NCBI GenBank assembly: GCA_964019165.1
Contig: OZ025283.1
Coordinates: forward strand, 2,425,501-2,489,500
Length of the DNA: 64,000 nucleotides
Source of the DNA: Mastigias papua
Taxonomy: Eukaryota > Cnidaria > Scyphozoa > Rhizostomeae > Mastigiidae
Reading direction: 5' to 3'
Shown here: in pieces, positions 11,386-22,508 of the stretch
Layout of the letters: each line of letters begins with the position of its first letter
Position numbering within the stretch: position 1 is the stretch's first letter
Notes under the pieces: generated by a model
Told to the model about the DNA's origin: nothing
The model's database searches: none
Seen by the model: the letters and a program-made list of their open reading frames with translations, nothing else
Position numbers and translations under genes: made by a program

Positions 11386-12483
11386 CTCAGTACTTTCTTG
11401 GCATTGATCCTCTTCCTTTGTACTTGAACACACTGCATGGTGATCCTTCAACTTATCCATGTCAATGTCTTGCTGGCATCCAAAACATGTTACAGTGAAT
11501 GCTTCAGATGATTGCTGCATCTAAACAAGATTGACAATTATCTGTGAAGATACTCCTGGAACCATGCTTAAATTTGTAATGTAATGATGAAAATACAACC
11601 TACTTATTTATCTTTACTAATGATTGATGGTGATATGATCTGATATTATTCTTAAACATTAAAATACAGTTACAGATAACCAAATTTTATAACTTACCTG
11701 GAAAGGGTCTATAGGTTTCACGGGAGACATAGGTAAATCCAACTGACTTGGTCTTATATAAGCTAAAGCTGACCCCAGGCCTGATATGTCTGAGAAATGG
11801 CACTGAATAGCCAGTTAATGGGGGAGACACTAGTCTCAGTACTTCTTTAGGTCCCTGCGACCTTAGAACCTCAAAACCTCCACAAGTCTTACGTTTGGGA
11901 AACATGCTTTGCAACTATTCCGGCACATGCTTTGCATCCCCATTTTGGTTAACGATACTTTTCTTCCTCCCTAAACCTGCTTCAACGCACTCCAACCTAT
12001 ACCTCTGACTAGGAGGGTACTTGTCACTCCTCTCTGGGAGGCAGAACAAATCATGTGTCCACATCTTTTTTGCTTTCTGGTTGCCCTTCCAGTTCCTTTT
12101 CCGCGAACTGGAGACAAAGGATGCGCTGGAGCTACTATTTCTTTGATTATATCTGGAGGTCTGCTGTATGGAGCAAACAGACATCTAACTTCTGTTGTCC
12201 TTTCAGCAGGTCTGCTAGCTGTCTCATTTGTTGTCCCTGGTAGCCTTTGATTGGCACTTTCTTGAAGCAGACTCTCCGTTAGCCTCAGTATTCGAAGAAG
12301 GTGATTAGTTTTGCTGCTCTGCCCTGGTTTCCTTGGTCTCCCTGATTTCCTTAGTTCATTTTGGTACACCATACGAAGACATGAAGAAAAACACCAAGGA
12401 GCATGCGATCTCAATGGGAAATTTTGTGGGAAAATATGAAAGAGAGGCTGTAAAATGAGGATGAGGCGAATCGTAGCACACAC
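11386..12483 (-). pseudogene. G2E3/HECT-like multigene-family protein, N-terminal exons, probably broken
   Basis: Minus strand. Three blocks: a leucine-rich helix region (NHLLRILRLTESLLQESANQR, about 12310-12240), a block with KMWTHDLFCLPERSDKYPPS and AGLGRKKSIV followed by MFPKRKTCGGFEVLRS and PPLTGYSVPFLRHI (12110-11760), and a separate exon 11520-11386 with a Cys2-His-Cys zinc-finger-like pattern (CFGCQQDIDMDKLKDHHAVC). A GTAAGT donor at 11697-11692 and an acceptor TTGTTTAG before 11520 bound an intron; GTATGG follows the last exon. The middle block resembles the N-terminus of a large sponge/cnidarian family usually ending in a HECT-type domain (from memory of the family). A TAG interrupts the block near 11914, a frame change lies near 12150, and the two exons do not join in phase at this exact splice pair. 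No HECT domain was found downstream. Confidence 0.45.
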
Positions 12484-12638
12484 TGAAACTTACACATACT
12501 GAAACTTAGCACACGCTGACACTTTGCGCACATTGAAACTTAGCGCACACTGAAAGGTAGAACACGCTGACAGTTAGAATATACCAAAACCCAGCACACA
12601 GTGACATTTAAGATGCACTGAAATTTAGAACACACTGG
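12475..12638. repeat. 17-bp minisatellite
   Basis: About 9.6 imperfect copies of a 17-bp unit of the form CACACTGAAACTTAGCA (for example CACATTGAAACTTAGCG, CACACTGAAAGGTAGAA). Unit length is constant through the array. Confidence 0.85.
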
Positions 12639-12714
12639 ATTTCAGTGATCTGCCACTAACAAGTAAGATGACAATAAACATTTAAAAAGTACACTTTTGG
12701 CGTGATATGCACGC

Positions 12715-13280
12715 CATACTTACAGGCATCCACCAGTCATAAACCACTGCCTATCACCCACAGTGTGATGGACAGGTTGAAAGGCAGAATCGTACATTGC
12801 AAGAAATGCTTGCTGCATTTGTGTCTGAGCATAAGGATGATTGGGATACCTGGGTCAGTTTTGCAGTTTATGCTTATAATACCAGCTGCCATGAGTCCAC
12901 AGGTTTTAGTCCCTGTGAGATAGTCTTTAATCATAGCCCCAGAACTCCTTTAAAACTGGATTTAGATATTCCTTTGAAGCACCCCTATAGTCAGTCTGAA
13001 TACAGTCATTCAGTCAGGAAAGTATTGCACAGCTTCAATCATTAAGCCAGAGAAAATTTAAAACAGAGTAGACAGCGACAACAGAACTATCAATCATCAG
13101 TTACCAACAAGTGGTCCCCATTCATCCCCGGCTCATCAGTATAGTTGAGGCAGCCAAAGTCATGGAGGTTTGGAGGTAAATGGATTGGACCATATGAGGT
13201 CTTCTCCTGGCAAGGGGTTAAGTATAGATTATGCTCAAAGCTTGGTAAGGAATTGGTTGCCCATCATGACAACCTTTAGT
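12715..13280 (+). pseudogene. Ty3/gypsy integrase fragment
   Basis: Plus strand. After an in-frame TAA near 12747 the frame reads TTAYHPQCDGQVERQNRTLQEMLAAF, containing the integrase catalytic Glu in the HPQxDGQVERxN motif, then WVSFAVYAYNTSCHESTGFSPCEIVFN, and after a stop near 13045 a degraded C-terminal domain (KWIGPYEVFSWQGVKYRL). A different gypsy lineage from 10186-10712, on the other strand. Upstream pol is missing. Confidence 0.85.
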
Positions 13281-13494
13281 TTTGTGCTGTTGCTATAAGC
13301 CAGGGGGTGACAGTTTCCCAGTGCCAAAGTCTGTGGACATCAGCTTTGTTGAGGTGGTACCCCTGCTAATCGGGCAGAAGTGCCTCCCGGGCAGAATAAT
13401 CAGCCATATCCATGCCCAGCCCATTTAAGGCAATACATTCAACCCCCTTTGAGGTTTGGAGAATATGTCAACCACTAAGTAAAGGGGGGAATGG

Positions 13495-13668
13495 TGTAAT
13501 GATTGTGTTAGCTATCTAGCTGTCATCATACCCCTGTCCCTATAGGGCACTAATGTACATGTGCAGAACTTCTTGCATTGTGTAATAGATAAGTCAGTCT
13601 GTTTGTGGAATTGATAGAAAGCAGTCAACAAATTCTTGCCTCTCTCTGGCGAACCCCTAAACGCAACA
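13495..13668 (+). repeat. Possible Ty3/gypsy 3' LTR
   Basis: A purine run AAGTAAAGGGGGGA (13477-13490) resembling a polypurine tract is followed by TGTAATG at 13495, and the segment can end at CGCAACA at 13668 (TG...CA ends). Downstream of the gypsy integrase fragment in the right order. There is no second copy to compare. Confidence 0.4.
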
Positions 13669-13675
13669 TATGTAG

Positions 13676-13698
13676 GATTGATTGATTGATTGATTGAT
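13676..13698. repeat. (GATT)n microsatellite
   Basis: Five and three-quarter perfect GATT units. Confidence 0.9.
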
Positions 13699-14188
13699 AC
13701 ATAAATGAAACTGAAACAGAGTCAATCAATATGCTACTTGTTTCATCTGAAATAGTGAGTTCCCATCAAATTCAGAGCTACCAGAGTTGAATCACTGTTC
13801 AAGACAATTAAATATCAAAAGAACCTTCTGCCTGGGATGGTAGGTGGATTCATGTTCCTGTATTCTTAAAGCAGCCAGATTCAGAATGGTGAAGCCAACA
13901 AAGAACACCAGACATAAATGAAGTCAGGAAATGAAGAAGGGACATAGCATTATTACAGGAAGTAAATGCCAAAGAATCTATTTTCAGATGTGAAGAAGTC
14001 CTACATGGAAGAGAAGTTTGTTAGATATACAATCACTGCCACAAGTCCTTGGACCACCCAATGAATACTCCAGTTTAAATGACACTTATGAGATTCTAGT
14101 GAAGCAGAACAGACTATGCCCCCCTAGCAGAGGCGGATCGAGACCTTCTCAACATTCTCAGTTGAGACTGTCAGATTGTCTAGCATAC

Positions 14189-14513
14189 TGTTGGGAAACT
14201 TCCCTCTGATTCTTCTATACATGCGGCAGAAAACTCAAGCATAAACAACACATCGATACGTTCAATCACTTTCTAATCATTTGACAACCAACTCTACGAT
14301 GCAACTGACTTCTAATGTTAACATACCCGATATTAATGCACAATGCGCAATCGCCAGAATTTGAAATGAGACACAGTAAATTGCTATACAGAAATCAACA
14401 CTACGACTAGACAAGCAATATCGATATGCATATATTGTAATCAAACCCTTAATCCGGATGCTACTAGAAGAAGAAAAATTAGTTACCCAATATGCGCACT
14501 GATTTTTCCCATA
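14189..14513 (-). repeat. BEL2 3' LTR
   Basis: Matches 20045-20369 along its length (TGTTGGGAAACTTCCC ... TTTCCCATA on plus). Preceded in element orientation by the polypurine tract. Confidence 0.93.
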
Positions 14514-14526
14514 TACCCCCCTCCTT
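14514..14526 (-). other. BEL2 polypurine tract
   Basis: AAGGAGGGGGGTA on the minus strand, directly next to the 3' LTR. Nearly the same as AAGGAGGGGGGTG in BEL3. Confidence 0.8.
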
Positions 14527-14532
14527 GATTCA

Positions 14533-14960
14533 CTATGAATCAAGCATAAGTCGCAAAATACATCTGGCATTTTTGGCCGCAGCGCGCACTGGACGGGGCC
14601 TCACGTCATTATGTTCATTCCTCCTTCCTGCATCCACGTTCCTGTCTTTACATTCACTTCTCCTACCTACCTGTTCCTTTTCGCTTGCTACACAACCTAT
14701 TTCTAAAGGAATTAACTTTTGTATTGGTCTCGTAATAAATTGTGGCTTACCTTTTCCGCACATACGCACTAGTACTCCTCTTACCTGTCCATCCTTACCT
14801 GTTATGCGCTCTTCTATTAATCCCAATGTCCACTGACAGCGTTTAGTTGCCTCGTCTTGTACAAGAACGACTTCTCCCTCTTCGATGACCGCTGGGGCGG
14901 GTTTCTTCAGCCTTTGATGCTCTCTTAGTTCAACTAAATATTCTTTTGACCATCTGTTCC
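14533..14960 (-). pseudogene. BEL2 pol C-terminal tail
   Basis: Continues the integrase in a new frame after a one-base shift near 14960: WNRWSKEYLVELREH, EEGEVVLVQDEA, then LIEERITGKDGQVRGVLVR and FITRPIQKLIPLEI. Equivalent to the BEL3 segment WKRWRNEYLLGLRETH ... RPLQKLFPLEI. This is the BEL integrase C-terminal domain with the GDxVLV-like strand. Confidence 0.8.
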
Positions 14961-16765
14961 AGATTAAGCTTTCTCTGAAGATATAAGAATCTTTTGGTTA
15001 CACTATCGTGTGAAATTTCACTTTCAGTGTCTGAGATATCATTCGCTTCAACGTTTAAAGAAAACGGTGACAGTCTACGTCCATATAGTAAGTGGGATGG
15101 GGTTAGAGCTTCTCCTAATTTGTATTGATAGGTTAAAGGTCGTGAGTTTATAGTAGCTTCGATTTCTGTCAATGTTGAGTACAATTCGTCTTGAGTAAGC
15201 CTAGAATTTCCTAACACTTTACGTAGACACCTCTTTACACTCTGGATCATATGTTCAAACATACCTCCAGCCCACGGGGTCTTGGCGAGATTAAACCTCC
15301 AATCGATCTTCCTTTCATTCATAAAAGTAGTCACGCCCGTATCCTTACCACACTTCTTAAAAAACTTTGAAGCAGCCTTGAACGTTTTTGCGTTATCAGA
15401 CACAACAAGGCTTGGTGTACCCCTTCGTGATGTAAACCTCTTAAAGCAATTTAAAAAGCTCAATGTTGTTAATTCGTTTATCAATTCCAAGTGAATAGCT
15501 CTAGTCAAACAACAGGTAAACAACGCAATATACGTTTTTATCATACTTCCTTTATGTCCCTTACAATATAATGGGCCGGCAAAATCCACGCCAACCTTAC
15601 TGAAAGGTGGTGCGGCATTTATTCGAAAATCTGGTAGTGGTGCCATAGGTCTTGAACTGTAAGGCCTACCTTCTAGTTTTCTACAAATGAAGCATTTGCC
15701 TATTACTTTCTTTACAAATTGCCTCCCCTTAGTCACCCAAAATCTGGAACGCAACTCTTCCAATGTACTTTTTACTTTACTATGATGTACCCTTTCATGA
15801 ACGTCCCATACAATAAGTTCTGTCAGTCTATGTTCTCTTGGTAATATTATTGGGTACTTTGCACTCAATTCAAGTTCCGAGTTTCCTAATCTACCCTGAC
15901 ATACTAGCGTGCCGCCACTTTCAATGATTCCTAGCTGTTCCTTATACTTAGAATAATCCTGACTGCTTTTTAAGGCCGATTGTGCTTCTCTTATCCATGT
16001 TACTTCTGCATCCTTAATCTCACTCAATTTAAGATTGTCTAAATTTAATTCTTCTCCATTCCTCTTTCTCTGTAAGTTTGATACAAATCTCTGTGTAAAT
16101 GCAGTAACTCTTAAGAGTTTTCCATATGAGCTATACCTATCTATATCAATAATTTGACTTATACCTTTCCTCTCTGTTATCACTGTGGTGGCTGAAACAG
16201 TTTGTTTTCTTTCCTCACTCACTTCACTTGACTCTTCAATGTTGAAATCTTTAGGCCACCTACTCTGCCCTTGCCTTAACCAAATAGGACCCTTCCACCA
16301 AAGTTCACTTTCTTTAAGATACATTGCACTTACCCCTCTTGAGCCTAAATCTGCTGGGTTATCTAAGCTTGCTACATGATTCCAATCCTGTTTCTGGGTG
16401 TTAGTTAAGATTTCATTAACCCTGTGCTGAACAAAGGTTTTCCATTCCCCTTTGTTTTGTAGCCAGTACAGTACAGTCATACTATCAGACCAATATCTCA
16501 CCTCGTCTATTTTTGTCTGCTTACTTAGTGCCTTTCTAACTGTATTCATCAGGGTTACCAAAATTCTAGCAGCCATAAGCTCTAACCTTGGGATACTCAA
16601 GGATTTCAATGGTGCTATGCGAGTTTTTGAACACAATAGTGTAGAATGAGTACCCTCACTTGTCTCACAAACTATATATACTGTGGCACAGTATGCCTTA
16701 CCACTAGCATCTGCAAATCCATGTAGACTAGTCTTAACTACCTTCCCCTGACAACCATGTAGCAT
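14930..16765 (-). pseudogene. BEL2 pol: RNase H and integrase
   Basis: 611-codon open stretch. RNase H motifs LHGFADASGKAYC, IPRLELMAARIL, VRYWSDSMTVLYW, NPADLGSRG. Zinc H2C2 domain HERVHHSKVK ... CFICRKLEG. Integrase core VGVDFAGPLYC (first Asp), VVSDNAKTFKAASK (second Asp), WAGGMFEHMIQSVKRCL (Glu retained). RNase H degrades the RNA strand during reverse transcription and integrase inserts the DNA copy. Separated from the RT segment by a frameshift near 16766 and from its tail by another near 14960. Confidence 0.85.
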
Positions 16766-17325
16766 AAAACGTGATGTTGATATATTCTGATTCTATCTAG
16801 CCCTTGCAACCACTCTTTCCATCTACCTAATTTATCTTGTGGCAAAACTTGGTCCCAGTCACATTTACTCAAGCACAAGTCTTGAAAAAGAATCTTTGCT
16901 GTTACCATTATAGGGCTTACTAATCCTAGAGGATCAAAGATAGCTGCCAGCATGCTCAATATACTTCTTTTTGTAGGGACAACTTCACATGATTTATTTA
17001 GCAAGGCTTTCAAGTCAATTAACAATTCATCCTTTTCACTATCCCAAGTCAACCCTAAAACTTTTGTCTTAGCTCTTAAACCTGTTGACACTGCTGCAGA
17101 TTCATTTTCTTGTCCTATACCTTTTACTTTTGAGCCTTCTTTCACATTCTCATTTTCAATTATTTTTGTAGCTAACTCTTCATCATTTGTCTTCCATTTC
17201 CTAAGTCTGAATCCACCTTCACTCATTCTCTGTTTTGCTTTCTTATACAACTCAAAAGCCTCAATAGAATTCTCACAGGATGTCACAAAATCATCAACGA
17301 AGAATCCCTTTTCTAAACAGTCCAT
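16738..17325 (-). pseudogene. BEL2 pol: RT palm end and connection region
   Basis: 195-codon stretch in the same frame as the upstream RT segment, separated from it only by an in-frame TAG near 17364. Contains the polymerase box FVDDFVTS (usual Y/F-x-DD) and the connection motif RSILSMLAAIFDPLGLVSPI. It ends in a frameshift just before RNase H. Confidence 0.85.
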
Positions 17326-17361
17326 AAATTCTGGGTCTTCTTGTAAATATCTATTGACATG

Positions 17362-18951
17362 CTAATGTATAACAGCATTTAATAAGAATGGTGAAGATTT
17401 CACTGCAAACACCACTCTTTTGAATCTATAAGTAACAATTTCCTTATCAATAGAGTGTATGTTGTTAACCCATAAAAAACGCAAATAGTCTCTATCATCT
17501 GGGCTTACTTCTATATTGAGAAAAGCTTTCTCAATATCTCCAATTAATACAATTGCTTTTTCACGGAACCTAAGGAGGATGTCAAGCATAAGTGGAGTAA
17601 GTGGTGGTCCTGTATGTAGACAATCATTTAGAGATACTCCACTTTCCCTGTCCTTACATGAGGCATCATAGACAATGCGAACTTTGGTTGTTTCTACATC
17701 CTTGCGTACTACAGGGTGGTGTGGTAAATAAGAGACATTATCATTTGTATCCATAGCAGTTACCTGTTCTATTATGCCATTGTCTGCTTGCTCTCTGATA
17801 AGTCTATCATACTCACTTAAAATATCTGGAGACTTACTCAATGACTTTAACTGTCCCTTCAACCTTCCAAGGGCATTCTGATAGTTTGATGGCACTGGAC
17901 CATGTCCAACCTTCCAGGGCAGATCTACAGAGTACCTTTCACCATTAAATCCTATATTATCAATTTTATGCACATAAACATCATCCTCAGCCCTTATGCC
18001 AAGGGAATCTAAGTCCCATAATCTGCTCAAATTTTTCTCTAACTCATTCTTTGCCCTTCTACTTGGACTCATTGAGTCTGCCACAAACCCTACAAATTTA
18101 CATTCAGATAGAGAATTTAATTGCTCACCTCTTAATGGTCCTGAGATGACCCATCCCAAACTGGTTTTTACAGCAACTGGCTCCTGTTGCCCCCCTCGTA
18201 TGACTTGTCCTTCATGAAATTGCCAAAGATAATCTGAACCAATTAATAGGTCGATTTCAAGGAAATCTTCTTGTCTTGAACTATCTGAAAAAACTAAATT
18301 CTGAAGATGAGGATAATGTTTAGTCACTTTCTCAATATGCTCATTCCTAATGTTCGATATCTCCTCTATCAGAAATGCTTCAACACTTACCTTTCTTCCT
18401 CCCTGCAATGGCAATAATGGTATCTCATAAATACTTCTGAGAGCTGTCTCTGGTTCACTCCTCCCTATCACCTTTATACTCAAACTCTCCTCTCTTATTG
18501 GCTTCAGATCCAGCCTATGGACTGCCCTCATACTTACAAACGTTCTCTGACTACCAGTGTCGAACAATACTCTCAACTTTCCTTCCTTCTTTCCTTCCAC
18601 AGCAGCCAAGGTGGTCTGTAAAGCCACTCTCTGCTTGGACGAAGAAACCGTGGTACCAACCCAAGACGCGGCGGTGGGGCTTAGGGACGGGGTAGGCGCA
18701 GCAGCTTTTAGAACATCTATTTGCTTATCCTGCACTACAGCACTGCTACAGCTACCAACATTACATATCAAATAATGATGTTTGCCTTGACAAAATCTAC
18801 ATTTTACCCTCTTCTGGCAATTGAACGATTTGTGTCCCTTGTTCAGGCATATGAAACACCTTGCAAACTTCATAAGTACCTTCTTTCGTTCTTCTGGTCT
18901 AACTACGTAACTGCATTGATCTGTCTTATGCTCTCCAGAACTACAGAACAC
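17362..18951 (-). pseudogene. BEL2: zinc fingers, protease, RT N-terminal part
   Basis: 529-codon stretch opening with two cysteine fingers (CSSGEHKTDQC and CFICLNKGHKSFNC), then the aspartic protease motif LRVLFDTGSQRTFV (standard DTGS), a BEL linker LGWVISGPLRG, and RT motifs VRIVYDASC, LNDCLHTGPPLTP, LIGDIEKAFLNIEV (catalytic Asp) and LRFLWVNN. Closed by an in-frame TAG at the position of LLNAVIRHH. An in-frame TGA near 18957 separates it from the preceding gag linker. Confidence 0.88.
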
Positions 18952-19102
18952 GCATCACTCTGTTCCATCTTTCACAAACAGTGCACTAGCTGTAGCAATC
19001 CGTTCCTTCTGCTGTTCAGAAAATGTTCTAGAACTAGTGCCAGGCTTCTGCAAATGGGAGGGGTTGTTCTGTACCTTGAAAATTGACATGTGACTCTCTC
19101 TA

Positions 19103-20020
19103 CTATCTCTCTTTCTTTAGGGCCTCGAGCATTTCTTCCAAGTCCCACTCTAAGTGATCGCCTTCTCCAAAGCGAATCATGTTCAATCTGATAGACTCTG
19201 GCAATTTGTCCATAAGTACCGGTACTACGATACTTGAATAAGTATCCTGGTCTACATCCAATGCTTTAAGTCCGCGAAAATGAGTTTCTACATCATCATA
19301 AAAATTTTTTAACCTCACCTGGCTTCTTTCGTTGAATACAGGTTGCATATTCACCAATTCATTGATATGGGCTCTCTTACTAACGGTTGGTTTCGCGTAT
19401 CTTTCTTTGAGGATCTCTACGGCAGACGAATAGTTCGCTTCTGTCAATGACAATCCCGCAATGACTCTCCTTGGCATTTCTTCCAGGAAGCTGCGGAGAT
19501 ACTTAAATTTGTCAATGTTGGCTAAATCTGGGTCGTTATCTATGGCACTTTTAAATGAGTCCCAAAATTCACTCCAATCTTGCACTTTGCCAGAAAACTT
19601 TTTTATCTCGAGTTTTGGCAACTTAACTTTAATTTCCCGACTCTGGCTTGCCATAGACTTAATGCCTTTCTGCGCGCTCTTCACATTTTTTCCTTTACGT
19701 TCTATCTCCAACAAGGCTTGTTCTACGCCACTCAGGCAGTATAACACTTTGTCTCGAACTTCTTGGGCTTCTTCTGCTTCTTTTTCGTGACCATCATCAT
19801 CTACATTGTTGTCAAGCAGCCCCTCAAGAATTTGTTCGTCCACTTCCTTGAGGTTTCCTAGTTTGTCATTAAGGTCAGTCTGGTATTGTTTTAATCGACG
19901 CACATCGTTCTCCTTAGTACCTAAAAACTCCTCGATCCGCTTGATTTGTTTCGATACTATACCGCGCGTGGTTCTTCGCTTCTTTTTCAGTCTATCGATA
20001 TGTTCCATTTTCCGCTGCAA
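19103..20020 (-). pseudogene. BEL2 gag
   Basis: 305 codons beginning MQRKMEHIDRLKKKRR, highly charged coiled-coil N-terminus, then LPKLEIKKFSGKVQDWSEFW and AHINELVNMQPVF, the DUF1759-type Gag region of BEL elements, ending KKER at a one-base frameshift near 19110. Aligned motif by motif with BEL3 residues after its GTG-initiated start. Gag assembles the intracellular particle. Confidence 0.85.
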
Positions 20021-20023
20021 CGT

Positions 20024-20041
20024 ATCCGGCTCGGTGGACCA
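20024..20041 (-). other. BEL2 primer binding site
   Basis: Minus strand TGGTCCACCGAGCCGGAT three bases inside the LTR. Its complement ends ATCCGGCTCG..GGACCA, close to the 3' end of tRNA-Tyr but with two differences in the acceptor stem; the tRNA is not certain. Confidence 0.65.
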
Positions 20042-20044
20042 CTA

Positions 20045-20369
20045 TGTTGGGAAACTTCCCTCTGATTCTTCTATACGTGTGGCAGAAAACTCAAGCATAA
20101 ACAACACATCGATACATTCAATCACTTTCTAATCATTCGACAACCAACTCTACGAAGCAACTGACTTCTAATGTTAACATACCCGATATTAATGCACAAT
20201 GCGCAATCGCCAGAATTTGAAATGAGACACAGTAAATCGCTATACAGAAATCAACACTACGACTAGACAAGTAATATCGATATGCATATATTGTAATCAA
20301 ACCCTTAATCTGGATGCTACTAGAAGAAGAAAAATTAGTTACCCAATATGCGCAATGATTTTTCCCATA
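20045..20369 (-). repeat. BEL2 5' LTR
   Basis: Pairs with 14189-14513. Followed by the CATAC duplication. Confidence 0.93.
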
Positions 20370-20374
20370 CATAC

Positions 20375-22385
20375 AGATTTTTGAACCGTATCAACCTCTC
20401 AACTCAAATCGAGTCTCATTTCTCAAGGTTGCTGACCCCCATACCCACTGATATTTGCTGCACACTTGGTATACCTCAACAAAGTGGTAACCTAGCAATA
20501 GTGATTAAGTAATGAGATTGCCTTCACACATGTCAATAATCCTGTAAGGTATCTAGGCAGTTGCGAATGTTTACGTGTAGTTTCCATGCCAATTTGAGAA
20601 GTTCCTTTGCATCTTCAGAATGTGCTATGCAATTGTCTTACAGCATGAGCATCGAAACAGTACTGATTTTTGGCCACTTGAGAAGGTAGATCTATGCTGG
20701 TTAGACAAGGTCCAAAATACATAGCAACAGCTTTTTTGTGGTACTCTTTTTATATGAGGTAGGCCTGGACGATTGTAAAACTAACTCCTTGCATGTCCTG
20801 GGGAGAAGGTTCTCTGAGAATCTTGAGCATTCAGGGGGTGGGTATACGTGACTGTTTGGATTTTTCTGTGTACCCTGGCATGTGAGTTATCTGTTGGGTG
20901 AAGTAGCCCAGAGCAGGAGAAAGCTATTCTTCCTTAGCACTTTCTGACATAATGGAATTGTCAGAAGAAGTTAAGCAGCTGTTGATGAAGAGAGATGTTG
21001 AACAAAGTATGATGGTAAAAGATGGTATATAGTGCTAGTTTGCAACTTTCTCCAGGTACGTGTTGTCACACAGGATGGCTTGATCGCAGGTAGTAGTGGA
21101 TAGTCATACTTTGTCACAGGCATGCAGGCAGATTCTCTACTCCCGGTTCATTGAGTAAATATGGATAAAAGAGAAACTGCCTACCCCCAATAATATATGG
21201 CTATATTTTATCTTTTTGACTGTTTTACAATCATTCACAGCAGTCTGTATTCGCATATGCACTTATTGGTCACAAGATTGCTGGTTGAATATGAGTCTGG
21301 CCGATGTCAGTTGACATTGGGTATAAACAAAGGGTGGGAGAGTGGAGTGTTAAGGTCAGGCTAGGTTGTGTGTGAGAAATACTATAGGTCCCCACTGGAC
21401 AGATATAACGAAGAGTCATCCTACCTTCTGCTTACACGATCACATTTATGTTTGTAGATGCTGTAGGGGTATGTTCACAAACCGATTAGTGTTTCTTCAT
21501 TGTATTCACTTAGAGACAACCTTCCAGAGATGCCTAGTAGCTAATCTTTGATACAGGGGACCTTGTCACAGCAGAAGCTCATAATAGTTCAGCTTTGATA
21601 CAGAGACACTTGTTCAAACAGAATGACATAGTGGCTCATGGGACTTTGTTTTGAATGTCATCAAAGTAGAAAGGCAGTTGCTTCGCACAGTTGTTGGCAA
21701 TGTTGTTACGTCAAGTATTTCTTTATATTAAGAACTCTTCTCTGGAATATCACTTGGAAGTCTGGAACATGGGTGACTCCATAGTGTGGGGTTCCAGCTG
21801 TAGATAGGGCATTGATGCCTTGTCAAAAACTAAAAAATTCCTAACAATAGTTCTTATTGACGTAGAGGTTAGTGTTGAGTCTGTAAGTAAAATGCCTTTG
21901 AAATTGTAATAGTCCTTGATCTTTCAGTGATACTTGTCAAAACTATCATACTTGTTTGGGTGTAGTCTTTGGGTGTGGTTTTATATCTTGAACCTTTGAG
22001 AATGTCAGAAAATGTGCTGGATCTGCCCCTGCCCCTACTCCCAGGCACTGTTGACTGTTTAATTTAGCTGTATTATTCTACTAGTTGTACTTGTTTCTTA
22101 GTCACAAATAAATGGCTTTCTTTGTCTCAGTTCTTGTCAGTATCAAGCACTCGTGCAATAAAAACACGTGATTAATACATAGTAAACAAATATTGGCAGC
22201 AGGAAACTCTTGAATACATGACAAATGTTGCTCATATGGCATACAGTTTCTATTCAAAATGACTAATTTCCTGTTCGTCCAATATGGTCAAGTGAAACGA
22301 TTTAAGTGGCAAATAGGGGAATCTAAGGCAAGATTTCATATATTTAATACTCATCTACACCACACGTGAGAATAGCTGAGACAAA
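20375..22385. other. Non-coding, interior of the putative hAT-type element and flank
   Basis: No protein pattern found on either strand. The last 200 bp before 22031 is the repeated hAT-like terminus; 22032-22385 leads into the Tc1/mariner copy. Confidence 0.45.
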
Positions 22386-22508
22386 ATGGTATTTCACGCA
22401 AGACTTAATACGAAACTTAGAGCGTATATCTGCTACCTTAAGCTGCATTCACACTGGAAGCGTCACTGTGCATCAAAATGAATATGGTGTGTTCACATAC
22501 AATGCGTC

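Larger units (their letters stand above)
14189..20369 (-). mobile_element. BEL/Pao LTR retrotransposon copy 2 (BEL2), complete but degenerate
   Basis: Two 325-bp LTRs (14189-14513 and 20045-20369) flanked by the 5-bp duplication CATAC (14184-14188 and 20370-20374). The minus strand carries primer site, gag, protease, RT, RNase H, integrase and polypurine tract in order. The LTRs differ at about nine positions by eye. Frameshifts near 19110, 16770 and 14960 and stops near 18957 and 17364 make the copy inactive. Close relative of BEL3 by protein motifs, primer site and polypurine tract. Confidence 0.93.
14128..22031. mobile_element. Putative hAT-type non-autonomous element split by BEL2
   Basis: Left end CAGAGGCGGATC at 14128 and right end TGGATCTGCCCCTG ending 22031 are inverted relative to each other and have the CAGRGG ends typical of hAT. 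Removing BEL2 leaves about 1.7 kb without coding capacity (60 bp on the left, about 1660 bp at 20375-22031). The terminal 200 bp at 21830-22031 is repeated at about 37260-37593 with the same kind of end (TGGATCCACCCCTG), showing a repeat family. No clean 8-bp target duplication was found (CCCCCTAG versus CCCCTACT). Confidence 0.45.

Noticed and set aside
14593..14606. GGACGGGGCCT motif as a possible MITE end
   Set aside because: It lies in the coding sequence of the BEL2 C-terminus (RPRPVRAA) and its partner in BEL3 is also coding.
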